Positions 26,839-35,925 of a stretch of 64,000 nucleotides of DNA are shown here, in pieces (position 1 is the stretch's first letter; each line of letters starts with the position of its first letter). A program made the translations under genes and the position numbers. Source of the stretch: Streptomyces phaeolivaceus. Its GTDB lineage: Bacteria; Actinomycetota; Actinomycetes; Streptomycetales; Streptomycetaceae. The stretch is taken from the NCBI RefSeq assembly GCF_009184865.1, contig NZ_CP045096.1, forward strand, positions 6,696,001 to 6,760,000, in the 5' to 3' direction. The notes under the pieces were generated by a model that saw only the letters and a program-made list of their open reading frames with translations, was not told where the DNA came from and made no database searches.

Positions 26839-29234
26839 GGGGGTGGGGGGAGGCCGGGGACGTACGACCGCCCGGTGGTGGCCCGTTGCTGCTCGGGGTA
26901 CGGCATCACGGGCCCGGGTCGGCGCGGGCGGTGCGGGCCGTGCTGGAGGCGGCTCGGCCCCGGGTCGTGCTGATCGAGGGGCCACCGGAGGCGGACGGAC
27001 TGATCGCGCTGGCCGCCGACGAGGACATGCGGCCCCCGGTCGCGCTGCTCGCCCACGCGGTCGACGAACCCGGGCGGTCCTCCTTCTGGCCGTTCGCCGA
27101 GTTCTCCCCGGAGTGGGTGGCCGTCAAGTGGGCCCTCGCCCACGGTGTCCCGGCCCGCTTCATCGACCTGCCGGCCACCCACACGCTGGCCTGGGGGAGG
27201 GACGAGGAGACGGCGGCTGAGGAGGCGGTCCGGGGCGATCCGCTCGCCGCGCTCGCCGAAGCCGCCGGTTACGACGACGCCGAGCGATGGTGGGAGGACG
27301 TGGTCGAGCACCGGCGGACGGGCGGGGACGTCTTCGCGCCGTTCACCGTGCTGGAGGAGGCCATGGGCGCGCTCCGGGAGGTGTACGGGACCGGCGGGCG
27401 CGACCGGGATCCGGTGCGCGAGGCGTACATGCGCTTGCAACTGCGGTCCGCGCAGAAGGAGTTCGGGGACGACGGCGTGGCCGTGGTGTGCGGCGCCTGG
27501 CATGTGCCCGCGCTGCGGGAGAAGCCGACCGTGGCCGCCGACCGGGCGCTGCTGAAGGGGCTGCCCAAGGTCAGGACCGACATGACCTGGGTGCCATGGA
27601 CCAACCGGAGGCTCGCCCGTGCCGGTGGCTACGGCGCGGGCATCGACTCGCCGGGCTGGTACGGGCATCTGTTCGGCGCGCCCGACCGTCCCGTGGAGCG
27701 CTGGCTGACCAAGGTGGCGGGCCTGCTGCGCGAGGAGGACCGGATCGTCTCCTCCGCCCATGTCATCGAGGCGGTACGGCTGGCCGAGACGCTCGCCGCG
27801 ATGCGCGGGCGCCCGCTGCCGGGCCTCACCGAGACCACCGACGCCGTACGGGCGGTGATGTGCGACGGCTCGGACGTACCGCTGTCGCTGGTGCGGGACC
27901 GGCTGGTGGTCGGCGACGTCCTGGGGGAGGTGCCCGAGGCGGCGCCGGCGGTGCCCCTGCAGCGGGACCTCACCCGGCTCCAGCGGCGGCTGCGGCTCAA
28001 GCCGGAGGCGCTGGAGCGGGAGATGGAGCTTGACCTGCGCAGGGAGAACGACGCGGAGCGCAGCCGGCTGCTGCACCGGCTGCGGCTGCTCGGCGTCGAG
28101 TGGGGCGAGCCGACGGCCTCGCGCGGCAGCACGGGCACCTTCCGGGAGACCTGGCGGCTGCGCTGGGAGCCGGAGCTGTCGGTGCGGGTCGCCGAGGCCG
28201 GCGTCTGGGGGACCACCGTGCTCTCCGCGGCGACCGCCAAGGCCGAGGCTGACGCCGTCACGGCTCGCTCGCTCGCCGACATCACCGGCCTCGCCGAGCG
28301 CTGTCTCCTCGCCGAACTCCCCGCCGCCCTGCCCGTGGTGATGCGGGTGCTCGCCGACCGAGCCGCCCTCGACGCCGACGTCGGCCACCTCGCCCAGGCA
28401 CTCCCGGCCCTCGTCCGCTCCCTCCGCTACGGCGACGTCCGCGCCACCGACACCCGCGCGCTGGCCGAGGTCGCCGCAGGCCTCGCGGAGCGCGTCTTCG
28501 TCGGGCTGCCGCCCGCGTGCGCCGCGCTCGACGCGGAGGCGGCACAGGAGATGCGCCGCCATGTGGACGCCGTGCACGGAGCGGTGGGCCTGCTAGGCGA
28601 GACCGGGGCGGGGACGGGGGAGGGTGTCGGGAAGGGGCAGGGCACCAGGGGCGGGCGTGGGATACGGGGCCGCTGGCACTCGGTGCTCCACGTCCTCTCC
28701 GGGCGGGACACGGTGCCGGGGGTGATCCGGGGGCGGGCCGTGCGACTCCTGCTGGACGACGGGGAGCTGGCGCAGGACGAGGCGGCGCGGCTCATGGGGC
28801 TCGTGCTGTCGCCGGGTACGGCACCGGCGGACGCGGCGGCGTGGATCGAGGGGTTCGTCGGCGGCGGCTCCGGCGGCGGGATGCTGCTCGTCCACGACGA
28901 ACGGCTCCTCGGCCTGGTGGACGCCTGGCTCACCGGGGTGCCGGGGGACGCGTTCACGGACGTACTGCCGCTGCTGCGGCGGACGTTCTCGGCGTACGAG
29001 GCGGGTGTGCGGCGGACGCTCGGCGAGCTGGTGCGGCGCGGGCCGGGGCGAAGGGCGAGTGCGGCGGGCGTCGGGTCCGGCGGCATACCCGGCTTCGCCG
29101 ACGACCTCGACGGCGACCGCGCGGACGCGGTGCTGCCGGTGGTGCGGCTGCTGCTGGGCCTGGACGGCGACGGACCGGAGGGTGACCGGCGGACGGCCGT
29201 CGATGACAACGACCTTGTGGGGGTGGCGGGATGA
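26835..29234 (+). CDS. DUF5682 family protein
   Basis: A 799-residue protein that I recall as DUF5682. The N-terminus (about 15-125) has LLLGVRHHGPGSARAVRAVL, VVLIEGPPEADGL and ARFIDLPATHTLAW, a His/Glu/Asp arrangement reminiscent of the TraB/EreA/ChaN superfamily of putative metal-dependent hydrolases. Conserved GAWHVPAL follows near 220. The C-terminal half is largely helical. The GTG start overlaps the AAA stop (GTGA). Activity is unknown. Its fixed place between the MoxR-type and VWA genes suggests it is an effector or substrate of that pair; this is inference. Confidence 0.82.
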   Translation: MRGWGEAGDVRPPGGGPLLLGVRHHGPGSARAVRAVLEAARPRVVLIEGPPEADGLIALAADEDMRPPVALLAHAVDEPGRSSFWPFAEFSPEWVAVKWALAHGVPARFIDLPATHTLAWGRDEETAAEEAVRGDPLAALAEAAGYDDAERWWEDVVEHRRTGGDVFAPFTVLEEAMGALREVYGTGGRDRDPVREAYMRLQLRSAQKEFGDDGVAVVCGAWHVPALREKPTVAADRALLKGLPKVRTDMTWVPWTNRRLARAGGYGAGIDSPGWYGHLFGAPDRPVERWLTKVAGLLREEDRIVSSAHVIEAVRLAETLAAMRGRPLPGLTETTDAVRAVMCDGSDVPLSLVRDRLVVGDVLGEVPEAAPAVPLQRDLTRLQRRLRLKPEALEREMELDLRRENDAERSRLLHRLRLLGVEWGEPTASRGSTGTFRETWRLRWEPELSVRVAEAGVWGTTVLSAATAKAEADAVTARSLADITGLAERCLLAELPAALPVVMRVLADRAALDADVGHLAQALPALVRSLRYGDVRATDTRALAEVAAGLAERVFVGLPPACAALDAEAAQEMRRHVDAVHGAVGLLGETGAGTGEGVGKGQGTRGGRGIRGRWHSVLHVLSGRDTVPGVIRGRAVRLLLDDGELAQDEAARLMGLVLSPGTAPADAAAWIEGFVGGGSGGGMLLVHDERLLGLVDAWLTGVPGDAFTDVLPLLRRTFSAYEAGVRRTLGELVRRGPGRRASAAGVGSGGIPGFADDLDGDRADAVLPVVRLLLGLDGDGPEGDRRTAVDDNDLVGVAG

Positions 29235-29395
29235 CGACCGACGGACTGCGATCGCGTGAGTCGGGGCGGGCCGGCGAGGCGATGGACGCCGGGGGCGGGC
29301 CGGTGCGTGGACGTGTGGCGCGGCCGGGCGACCGCCCGAAGACCGTGACGGTGATGCCCCTCTGGGCCCGGCCTCGGGCGGGGGTGCGCGGATGA
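29231..29395 (+). CDS. possible 54-residue coupled small protein
   Basis: An ATG overlaps the DUF5682 stop (ATGA), and this frame's own stop overlaps the VWA start in the same ATGA arrangement. The product is basic (MTTDGLRSRE to PRAGVRG), rich in Gly and Arg, and resembles nothing I know. Both junctions share GATGACGAC, so the segment may be a duplicated or inserted coupling site rather than a real gene. It is included because the two exact overlaps are unlikely to be random. Confidence 0.3.
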   Translation: MTTDGLRSRESGRAGEAMDAGGGPVRGRVARPGDRPKTVTVMPLWARPRAGVRG

Positions 29396-30585
29396 CGACG
29401 CGGGTGGAGACGGTGGCGGAGACGGACGCGGGCGGGGACGCCGACGAGCGGCTGCGGCGCTGGCGGCTGGTGCTCGGCGGGGACGCGGCGGACGGCACCG
29501 GGTGCGCGCTCGGCGGGCGGGACGCGGCGATGGACCAGGCGCTGGGCGCGCTGTACGGGAACGGGAAGGGGGGCAAGTCGCGGGCGGGACAGGACCGTTC
29601 GGCGGGGCTCGGGGCGTCGGCGCCGTCCGTCGCGCGATGGCTGGGCGACATCCGGACGTACTTCCCCTCCTCCGTCGTCCAGGTCATGCAACGGGACGCC
29701 ATCGACCGGCTCGGGCTCTCCGCGCTGCTCCTGGAGCCGGAGATGCTGGAGGCGGTGGAGGCGGACGTCCACCTCGTCGGCACCCTGCTCTCCCTCAACA
29801 AGGCGATGCCGGAGACGACGAAGGAGACCGCGCGAGCCGTCGTACGGAAGGTCGTCGAGGACCTGGAGAAACGGCTCGCGACCCGCACCCGCGCCACCCT
29901 CACCGGCGCCCTCGACCGCAGCGCCCGCGTCAACCGGCCGCGCCACCACGACATCGACTGGAACCGCACGATCGCGGCCAACCTCAAGAACTATCTGCCG
30001 GAGTACCGGACGGTCGTGCCCGAGCGGCTCATCGGGTACGGGCGGGCCTCGCAGTCGGTGAAGAAGGAGGTCGTCCTCTGTATCGACCAGTCGGGGTCGA
30101 TGGCGGCGTCCGTGGTCTACGCGTCCGTGTTCGGGGCGGTGCTGGCGTCCATGCGGTCGATCAACACCCGGCTCGTCGTCTTCGACACGGCGGTCGTCGA
30201 CCTCACCGACCAGCTCGACGACCCGGTCGACGTCCTCTTCGGCACCCAGCTCGGCGGCGGCACGGACATCAACCGGGCGCTCGCGTACTGCCAGTCGCAG
30301 ATCACCCGGCCCGCGGACACCGTGGTCGTGCTGATCAGCGACCTCTACGAGGGCGGGATACGGGACGAGATGCTGAAGCGGGTGGCGGCGATGAAGGCGT
30401 CGGGGGTGCAGTTCGTGACGTTGCTCGCGCTCTCCGACGAAGGGGCGCCGGCGTACGACCGCGAGCACGCGGCGGCCCTCGCGGCGCTCGGCGCACCGGC
30501 GTTCGCCTGCACGCCCGACCTCTTCCCGGAGGTGATGGCGGCGGCGATCGAGAAGCGGCCGTTGCCGATACCGGACCGGGTGTGA
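29392..30585 (+). CDS. VWA domain protein, MoxR partner
   Basis: A 397-residue protein. The helical N-terminal half (1-220) contains GDIRTYFPSSVVQVMQRDAI. The C-terminal VWA domain has an intact MIDAS: D-Q-S-G-S (Asp232, Ser234, Ser236), a Thr in GGGTDINRA and an Asp in LISDLYEGG. VWA proteins bind ligands through a divalent metal and commonly team with MoxR ATPases, as encoded upstream here. The start overlaps the preceding small frame (ATGA). It ends the operon; the next gene lies beyond a 200-base gap. Confidence 0.88.
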   Translation: MTTRVETVAETDAGGDADERLRRWRLVLGGDAADGTGCALGGRDAAMDQALGALYGNGKGGKSRAGQDRSAGLGASAPSVARWLGDIRTYFPSSVVQVMQRDAIDRLGLSALLLEPEMLEAVEADVHLVGTLLSLNKAMPETTKETARAVVRKVVEDLEKRLATRTRATLTGALDRSARVNRPRHHDIDWNRTIAANLKNYLPEYRTVVPERLIGYGRASQSVKKEVVLCIDQSGSMAASVVYASVFGAVLASMRSINTRLVVFDTAVVDLTDQLDDPVDVLFGTQLGGGTDINRALAYCQSQITRPADTVVVLISDLYEGGIRDEMLKRVAAMKASGVQFVTLLALSDEGAPAYDREHAAALAALGAPAFACTPDLFPEVMAAAIEKRPLPIPDRV

Positions 30586-30798
30586 AGGGGCGGGTGTGCA
30601 GGGGCAGGTGTGACGGACCGGGTGCGAAGGGGCGGGTGGAGGAGGCGTGTTCGGGCGCGGCGCGGATTGCCGTGCCCCTGCCCCTGCCCCTGACCGCGAC
30701 CGCGACCGCGTCGGCAGTCGGCTACCGGACAGGGCAGGTTGAAAAGGGGAGATGACCGCGCATCGGTGACGTGGGGCTTGCGCGACGGCGGGAGTCCC

Positions 30799-31899
30799 GT
30801 GCGAGGATCGGCAACGCTTCACACCCTTCACACGGGTGTTCGCATCTCGCGCATCCTCACCCCGTACTCCGCCGTTCCGTCGCACGGGAGGGTTCTCCCC
30901 GTCTTGCCCGCCCTGACCCCAGCCGCCGCGCTTCCCGGTGCCGGTGCCGTCCTGCGCGTGGTGCGCGTGGCCGCCGGGCGCCGTTCGCTGCGCGTGGCGC
31001 TGTTGGTGGGCGGACTGTTCGTGCTGGGCGTCCTGTGCGGGACGCGCGCGAACGCGGCGGAGGGCACACCGACCTCGTCACCGCTCCTGCCCGCCGTCAC
31101 CGACACGGCCACCGGAGTCACCGGCGTCGTACCTACGGTCGCCGGGGACATCGTGCGACCGGTCAAGGAGAACGTCGTGCGACCGGTCAAGGAGAACGTC
31201 GTACGTCCGGTCAAGGGGAACGTCGTACGTCCGGTCAAGGGGAACGTCGTACGTCCGGTCAAGGAGGACGTCGTACGTCCGGTGACCGAGAAGGTCGTGC
31301 GGCCGGTCACCGAGCATGTCGTCGTGCCGGTCGGGGATCTCGTGGAGTCGGTGACCGAGGGGCTCGGTGGGGTGTCCTCGCAGCTTCCGCCGGTGAGCGG
31401 ATTGCCGTCGCTGCCCGAGGTGCCGGGGCTGCCGCAGTTGCCGGAAATGCCCGGGTGGAACACCTCGCCGGTGGAGACGCCGCCCGTGGTGGCGACGCCG
31501 CTGGAGCCGGGGCGGGCGGAGGCCGAGAGGCCGGGCCCGCCCGTGGACGGCGACGGCCGACGCGACGGTGAGCGGGCTTCCGGGCCGGCCGCCGAAACGT
31601 ATGGGCCGTATGCCGTGGACGGCGGTGCGGCGCCGGTCGTATCGGCCCCGCGGCGGGACTCAGGCGTCGGAGGCCCGTCCGTCTTACGGGTGCCCGCGCG
31701 GCAGAACCCCCACGGTCTTCCGACCGGCGCCCTCGGCCGCCACTCCGCCGTCGACAACAACGGGCCCCGGCACGCCGAGCCGCACGCCGTGGCCTCCTTC
31801 GACCGGGCGCCGCTGAGCGTCCTGCTCGGCACTCCCGTGGCCGACGTCCCGGACGGAACCCGGGACCGCCACCGGGACATCCCGGAGTTCCCCGGCTGA
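30799..31899 (+). CDS. secreted/membrane-attached protein with octapeptide repeats
   Basis: About 366 residues. A hydrophobic segment (RSLRVALLVGGLFVLGVLCG) with the following ANAAEG looks like a signal sequence or membrane anchor. Then come eight copies of an 8-residue repeat with consensus N-V-V-R-P-V-K-E, followed by a Pro-rich region (GLPSLPEVPGLPQLPEMPG) and a disordered tail. No enzymatic domain is visible. The repeats may form an amphipathic or wall-associated rod. GTG 30799 follows GGCGGGAG by four bases; an upstream TTG at 30739 in the same frame is the alternative. Function is unknown. Confidence 0.65.
   Translation: MRGSATLHTLHTGVRISRILTPYSAVPSHGRVLPVLPALTPAAALPGAGAVLRVVRVAAGRRSLRVALLVGGLFVLGVLCGTRANAAEGTPTSSPLLPAVTDTATGVTGVVPTVAGDIVRPVKENVVRPVKENVVRPVKGNVVRPVKGNVVRPVKEDVVRPVTEKVVRPVTEHVVVPVGDLVESVTEGLGGVSSQLPPVSGLPSLPEVPGLPQLPEMPGWNTSPVETPPVVATPLEPGRAEAERPGPPVDGDGRRDGERASGPAAETYGPYAVDGGAAPVVSAPRRDSGVGGPSVLRVPARQNPHGLPTGALGRHSAVDNNGPRHAEPHAVASFDRAPLSVLLGTPVADVPDGTRDRHRDIPEFPG
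31147..31338 (+). repeat. eight 24-bp coding repeats (NVVRPVKE)
   Basis: Eight in-frame 24-base units encode DIVRPVKE, NVVRPVKE, NVVRPVKG twice, then NVVRPVKE, DVVRPVTE, KVVRPVTE and HVVVPVGD. DNA identity is highest in units 2-5 (GTCGTACGTCCGGTCAAGG) and decays to either side, as expected for repeats growing by unequal exchange. Confidence 0.9.
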
Positions 31900-32622
31900 C
31901 ACCCGTCCCTCCGACCCCGCCGAACTGTCGCGCGGGGGTGGGACAGGCCTGCCCGCCGTCCGGCTGCGCCTCCCTCATACAGAGGCGCTGCTCGCGGAGG
32001 CCCGACCCCAGCAGCTTCCGAGTGCCGGAGCCGCGCCCCCGGCCCCCGAAGAACTCCCCCGAAGAACTCCCTCAAAGAACTCCACCCGCAGGAACACCAC
32101 CCGCATCCCCCAAGGAACTGACGCGCGCATGAACAACAACCCCCGCCGTTCCCCCGTGCCGGCCGTCGTGCACGCCGCTCGTGGGCCCTGACCCCGGGAG
32201 CGGTGCAGGACAGCCGACCCATCGGTGGAAACCCGGACGGCCGAAGCCGTCGGCCTGGTCCGGGTGGATGCCGGGGGTGGTGGCGGGTGGTCCCCCATGG
32301 GGAGGGGATCACCCGTCGAGGGGCCCTTCGGAGTGGGTGAAGGGCCTCGGAGGGACCTCACCGGACGTACCCCCGTCCGGTGAGGTCCCGCACGCGCGGC
32401 ACGCGGTGCCAGTGAGGGCGGCATCATGTGACAGGTATCACCGCTCAGGTGTGACCCGCGATTTAGGGGCCTCCGGGAAGCAGCGATAACCTGCGAGACG
32501 GACATGCCGCGCGCTCGGACACCGTGTGCGCCTCCCTTGTGACTCTCGGCGGACGTCACGTTGCCCTTCGCGGCACGCCCACGCATCCAACGAACCGCGA
32601 TCACTGATAGGGACGGAAGCGC
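31900..32622 (+). other. long region upstream of sucC
   Basis: This 720-base stretch has three AAGAACTCC repeats at about 32045-32085 and a 20-codon frame (ATG 32129, AAGGAA upstream) of doubtful meaning. A strong hairpin (32352-32389) and a less GC-rich segment 32420-32490 with TGTGACAGGTATCACC also occur. TAACCT near 32486 could be the -10 of the sucCD promoter. No convincing gene is present. Confidence 0.4.
32352..32389. terminator. perfect 16-bp hairpin upstream of sucC
   Basis: GGGACCTCACCGGACG (32352-32367) and its exact complement (32374-32389) flank a TACCCC loop. No T-run follows. It lies 450 bases after the previous stop and 230 before sucC, so it may end a long 3' UTR or an unannotated small RNA. 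Role uncertain. Confidence 0.5.
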
Positions 32623-33801
32623 GTGGACCTGTTCGAGTACCAGGCGAGGGACCTCTTCGCCAAGCACGGTGTACCGGTGCTGGCCGGTGAAGTCATCGAC
32701 ACGCCTGAGGCGGCGCGCGAGATCACCGAGCGGCTGGGCGGCAAGTCTGTCGTCAAGGCTCAGGTGAAGGTCGGTGGTCGAGGCAAGGCCGGCGGCGTCA
32801 AGCTCGCCGCCACCCCGGACGAGGCTGTCGCCCGTTCGACGGACATTCTCGGGATGGACATCAAGGGCCACACGGTCCACAAGGTGATGATCGCCGAGAC
32901 CGCTCCGGAAATCGTCGAGGAGTACTACGTCTCCTACCTCCTCGACCGCACCAACCGCACCTTCCTCTCCATCGCCTCCGTCGAGGGCGGCATGGAGATC
33001 GAGGAGGTGGCGGCCACCCGCCCCGAGGCCGTCGCCAAGACGCCCATCGACGCCAACGTGGGGGTGACCCCCGAGATCGCGCGCGGCATCGTCGAGGCCG
33101 CGAACTTCCCGGCCGAGGTCGCCGACAAGGTCGCCGACATCCTCGTCACCCTGTGGAAGACCTTCATCGAGGAGGACGCCCTTCTCGTCGAGGTCAACCC
33201 GTTGGCGAAGGTCGCCTCCGGCGATGTCCTGGCCCTCGACGGCAAGGTCTCCCTGGACGAGAACGCGGACTTCCGCCACCCCGACCACGAGGAGCTCGTC
33301 GACCACGCCGCCGCGAACCCCCTTGAGGCCGCCGCCAAGGAGAAGAACCTCAACTACGTCAAGCTCGACGGTGAGGTCGGCATCATCGGCAACGGCGCGG
33401 GTCTCGTCATGAGCACCCTCGACGTCGTCGCGTACGCCGGTGAGAACCACGGTGGCGTCAAGCCGGCCAACTTCCTCGACATCGGCGGTGGCGCCTCCGC
33501 CGCCGTCATGGCGAACGGCCTGGAGATCATCCTCGGCGACCCCGACGTCAAGTCGGTCTTCGTCAACGTCTTCGGTGGCATCACCGCCTGTGACGAGGTC
33601 GCCAACGGCATCGTGCAGGCGCTGCAGCTGCTCGCCGACAAGGGCGAGGAAGTCACCAAGCCGCTGGTCGTCCGGCTGGACGGCAACAACGCCGAGCTGG
33701 GTCGCAAGATCCTCTCCGACGCCAACCACCCGCTGGTCCAGCGCGTGGACACCATGGACGGCGCGGCCGACAAGGCCGCCGAGCTCGCGGCTGCGAAGTA
33801 A
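32623..33801 (+). CDS. sucC: succinyl-CoA synthetase beta subunit
   Basis: A 392-residue protein starting [19 protein letters not shown]. It carries the ATP-grasp fold (nucleotide site around [20 protein letters not shown] and VEVNPLA) and the C-terminal CoA-ligase domain ([23 protein letters not shown]). With SucD it converts succinyl-CoA, phosphate and NDP to succinate, CoA and NTP in the TCA cycle, in the cytoplasm. Start is GTG, with AGGGACGGAAG about seven bases upstream. sucD follows after 21 bases, so the two are co-transcribed. Confidence 0.98.
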   Translation: MDLFEYQARDLFAKHGVPVLAGEVIDTPEAAREITERLGGKSVVKAQVKVGGRGKAGGVKLAATPDEAVARSTDILGMDIKGHTVHKVMIAETAPEIVEEYYVSYLLDRTNRTFLSIASVEGGMEIEEVAATRPEAVAKTPIDANVGVTPEIARGIVEAANFPAEVADKVADILVTLWKTFIEEDALLVEVNPLAKVASGDVLALDGKVSLDENADFRHPDHEELVDHAAANPLEAAAKEKNLNYVKLDGEVGIIGNGAGLVMSTLDVVAYAGENHGGVKPANFLDIGGGASAAVMANGLEIILGDPDVKSVFVNVFGGITACDEVANGIVQALQLLADKGEEVTKPLVVRLDGNNAELGRKILSDANHPLVQRVDTMDGAADKAAELAAAK

Positions 33802-33822
33802 GGGACGAGGGAAACAACCGCC

Positions 33823-34707
33823 ATGGCTATCTTCCTCAACAAGGACAGCAAGGTCATCGTCCAGGGCATGACCGGTGCCACGGGCATGAAGCACACCAAG
33901 CTCATGCTGGCCGACGGCACGAACATCGTCGGTGGCGTCAACCCGCGCAAGGCGGGCACGTCCGTCGACGTCGACGGTACCGAGATCCCGGTCTTCGGCA
34001 CCGTCGCCGAGGCGATCGAGAAGACGGGCGCCAACGTATCCGTCCTCTTCGTACCGCCGGCCTTCGCCAAGGCCGCCGTCGTCGAGGCCATCGACGCCGA
34101 GATCCCGCTCGCGGTCGTCATCACCGAGGGCATCGCGGTCCACGACTCGGCCGCTTTCTACGCGTACGCGGTCTCGCAGGGCAACAAGACGCGCATCATC
34201 GGTCCGAACTGCCCGGGTCTGATCACTCCCGGTCAGTCGAACGCCGGCATCATCCCCGGTGACATCACCAAGCCGGGCCGTATCGGTCTCGTCTCGAAGT
34301 CCGGCACGCTGACGTACCAGATGATGTACGAGCTGCGGGACATCGGCTTCTCGTCGGCCGTCGGTATCGGTGGCGACCCCGTCATCGGCACCACGCACAT
34401 CGACGCGCTCGCCGCGTTCGAGGCCGACCCCGACACCGACCTGATCGTGATGATCGGTGAGATCGGTGGCGACGCGGAGGAGCGGGCCGCGGACTTCATC
34501 GCGAAGAACGTGAAGAAGCCGGTCGTCGGTTACGTCGCCGGGTTCACCGCGCCCGAGGGCAAGACCATGGGCCACGCCGGTGCCATCGTCTCCGGGTCCT
34601 CCGGTACGGCCGCCGCGAAGAAGGAGGCCCTTGAGGCCGCCGGTGTCAAGGTCGGCAAGACGCCCACCGAGACGGCGAAGCTCGCGCGCGAGATCCTCAA
34701 CGGCTGA
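33823..34707 (+). CDS. sucD: succinyl-CoA synthetase alpha subunit
   Basis: A 294-residue protein beginning [21 protein letters not shown]. It has the Rossmann CoA-binding domain and the phosphohistidine motif [14 protein letters not shown] (His about 247). It accepts phosphate during the reaction catalysed with SucC. The conserved [10 protein letters not shown] is present. GACGAGGGAAAC precedes the ATG. A strong hairpin terminator lies 25 bases beyond the stop, so the operon is just sucCD. Confidence 0.98.
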   Translation: MAIFLNKDSKVIVQGMTGATGMKHTKLMLADGTNIVGGVNPRKAGTSVDVDGTEIPVFGTVAEAIEKTGANVSVLFVPPAFAKAAVVEAIDAEIPLAVVITEGIAVHDSAAFYAYAVSQGNKTRIIGPNCPGLITPGQSNAGIIPGDITKPGRIGLVSKSGTLTYQMMYELRDIGFSSAVGIGGDPVIGTTHIDALAAFEADPDTDLIVMIGEIGGDAEERAADFIAKNVKKPVVGYVAGFTAPEGKTMGHAGAIVSGSSGTAAAKKEALEAAGVKVGKTPTETAKLAREILNG

Positions 34708-34731
34708 TCTCTTCAGCTCTGCTGAGCCTTT

Positions 34732-34766
34732 GCGGGCCCGCACCCCTGACCGGGGTGCGGGCCCGC
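34732..34766 (+). terminator. sucCD terminator hairpin
   Basis: GCGGGCCCGCACCCC and its exact complement form a 15-bp stem around a five-base loop, 25 bases after sucD. No long T-run follows, as is common in Streptomyces. Confidence 0.85.
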
Positions 34767-34851
34767 TGGCGTTCTCGGGGGTACGGGGTTGGGGGCGCGC
34801 GGTGGCCTGTGGGGACCCTCCGCAGGGGCGCAGCCATGCAGGACTGTCGGC

Positions 34852-35799
34852 TCAGTGGGCCTCCGGGTGGAGGCGTTCCGGGCCTGCGGCTGTCGCCGAT
34901 CTGAGTTTGGCGCGGAGTTTCTGTTCGGTCCTGGAGAGGGGGCCGGGGGCCGCCTTCGGGGGGACGCCCTGGACGGGGGCGCCCGGGGGGACCGGGGGTT
35001 CGTAGTGGTCGGGGGCGGTGTGGAGAGTGAGGGCGGTGGTGGTGAGGAGGAGGGTGGTGAAGGCGATGGCGGCGTGGATCCAGCGGCGGGCGCGCAGGTC
35101 GGCGCGGGCCCGGAGGGCGGGGGGTTTCGTGGGTCCCGGGCGGACGCCGGAGGGGAGTGTGGCCAGGAGACGGTTGAGGTCGTCGGGGGCGACCGGCTCC
35201 GGGAGGCGTGCGGTGACGGTCGCGCGGGCGTAGAGGAGACGGCCCGCGGCGGCCGGTGTGCTGGCCTCCGTCTCGGCGGCCGTGTCGGGGAGATCGAGGC
35301 CGACACCGTCGTAGAGGAGCAGGGTGCGGCGGTACGGGGGCGGCAGTTCCAGCAGCGCGGTCAGCAGGGCGCGGCCGGTGGGGTCGGTCGGCTGGGGTTC
35401 GGGCTGTTGCCGGGGGCGCAGCCGGTGCCAGGGGGAGAGGGCGTAGTCGTGGGCGGCGGCCCGCACCCAGCCCGCCGGGTCGCGGTCGACGGCCACCTCG
35501 GGCCAGCGGTGCCAGGCGAGTTGGAAGGCGCGCTCCACCGCCTCGCGCGCGAGACGGCGTCGTCCGGTGAGCAGATAGGTCTGCTGGACGAGGGTGGGGG
35601 CGCAGTACGCGTAGAGGGCGTCGAAGGCCTGAGCGGGGGTCAGGGGGTCCGGGGGGCGTGGTGGGGCCGGATCGTCGGCGCCGGGGGCGGGGCCGGCGTC
35701 CGTGCCGGGGCCGGCGTCCGTGCCGGGGGGCTGCTGATACCACTCGGTCCCGCTTTCGGCCCCCGTCCCGGCCTGGGCCCCCGTCCCGGGCCCGGTCAC
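34852..35799 (-). CDS. ECF sigma-like protein with C-terminal membrane helix
   Basis: About 315 residues. After a disordered Gly/Thr start, residues 55-125 resemble sigma region 2 (AFDALYAYCAPTLVQQTYLL) and 143-200 resemble region 4 (ALLTALLELPPPYRRTLLLYD). A transmembrane helix follows (IHAAIAFTTLLLTTTALTL, about 241-259) and then a Pro-rich tail. The membrane helix argues against a classical free sigma factor; it could be a membrane-tethered sigma-like regulator. GTG 35799 has GGGAGG seven bases upstream. An in-frame ATG at 35892 is possible but has no ribosome site. It is divergent from the DUF6350 gene. Confidence 0.7.
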   Translation of the reverse strand: MTGPGTGAQAGTGAESGTEWYQQPPGTDAGPGTDAGPAPGADDPAPPRPPDPLTPAQAFDALYAYCAPTLVQQTYLLTGRRRLAREAVERAFQLAWHRWPEVAVDRDPAGWVRAAAHDYALSPWHRLRPRQQPEPQPTDPTGRALLTALLELPPPYRRTLLLYDGVGLDLPDTAAETEASTPAAAGRLLYARATVTARLPEPVAPDDLNRLLATLPSGVRPGPTKPPALRARADLRARRWIHAAIAFTTLLLTTTALTLHTAPDHYEPPVPPGAPVQGVPPKAAPGPLSRTEQKLRAKLRSATAAGPERLHPEAH

Positions 35800-35925
35800 C
35801 GGATCGCCTCCCGCCGTAGCGACCTCTGTCGGAGCAACCCTCGTACGAAAAAGCACATAAGCACATATTGGGCGACACGTGCATGAATCCATCGTTACGC
35901 CGGTAAAGCGCGTGTCGTTGGGAGC

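Noticed and set aside
32129..32191. 20-codon peptide (ATG 32129) upstream of sucC
   Set aside because: AAGGAA lies upstream, but the peptide is short, has no recognisable content and may be chance; mentioned only within the intergenic entry.
31975..34743. 922-codon open frame antisense to sucCD
   Set aside because: sucC and sucD are certain on the plus strand; the antisense product is a Val/Asp/Gly-rich shadow.
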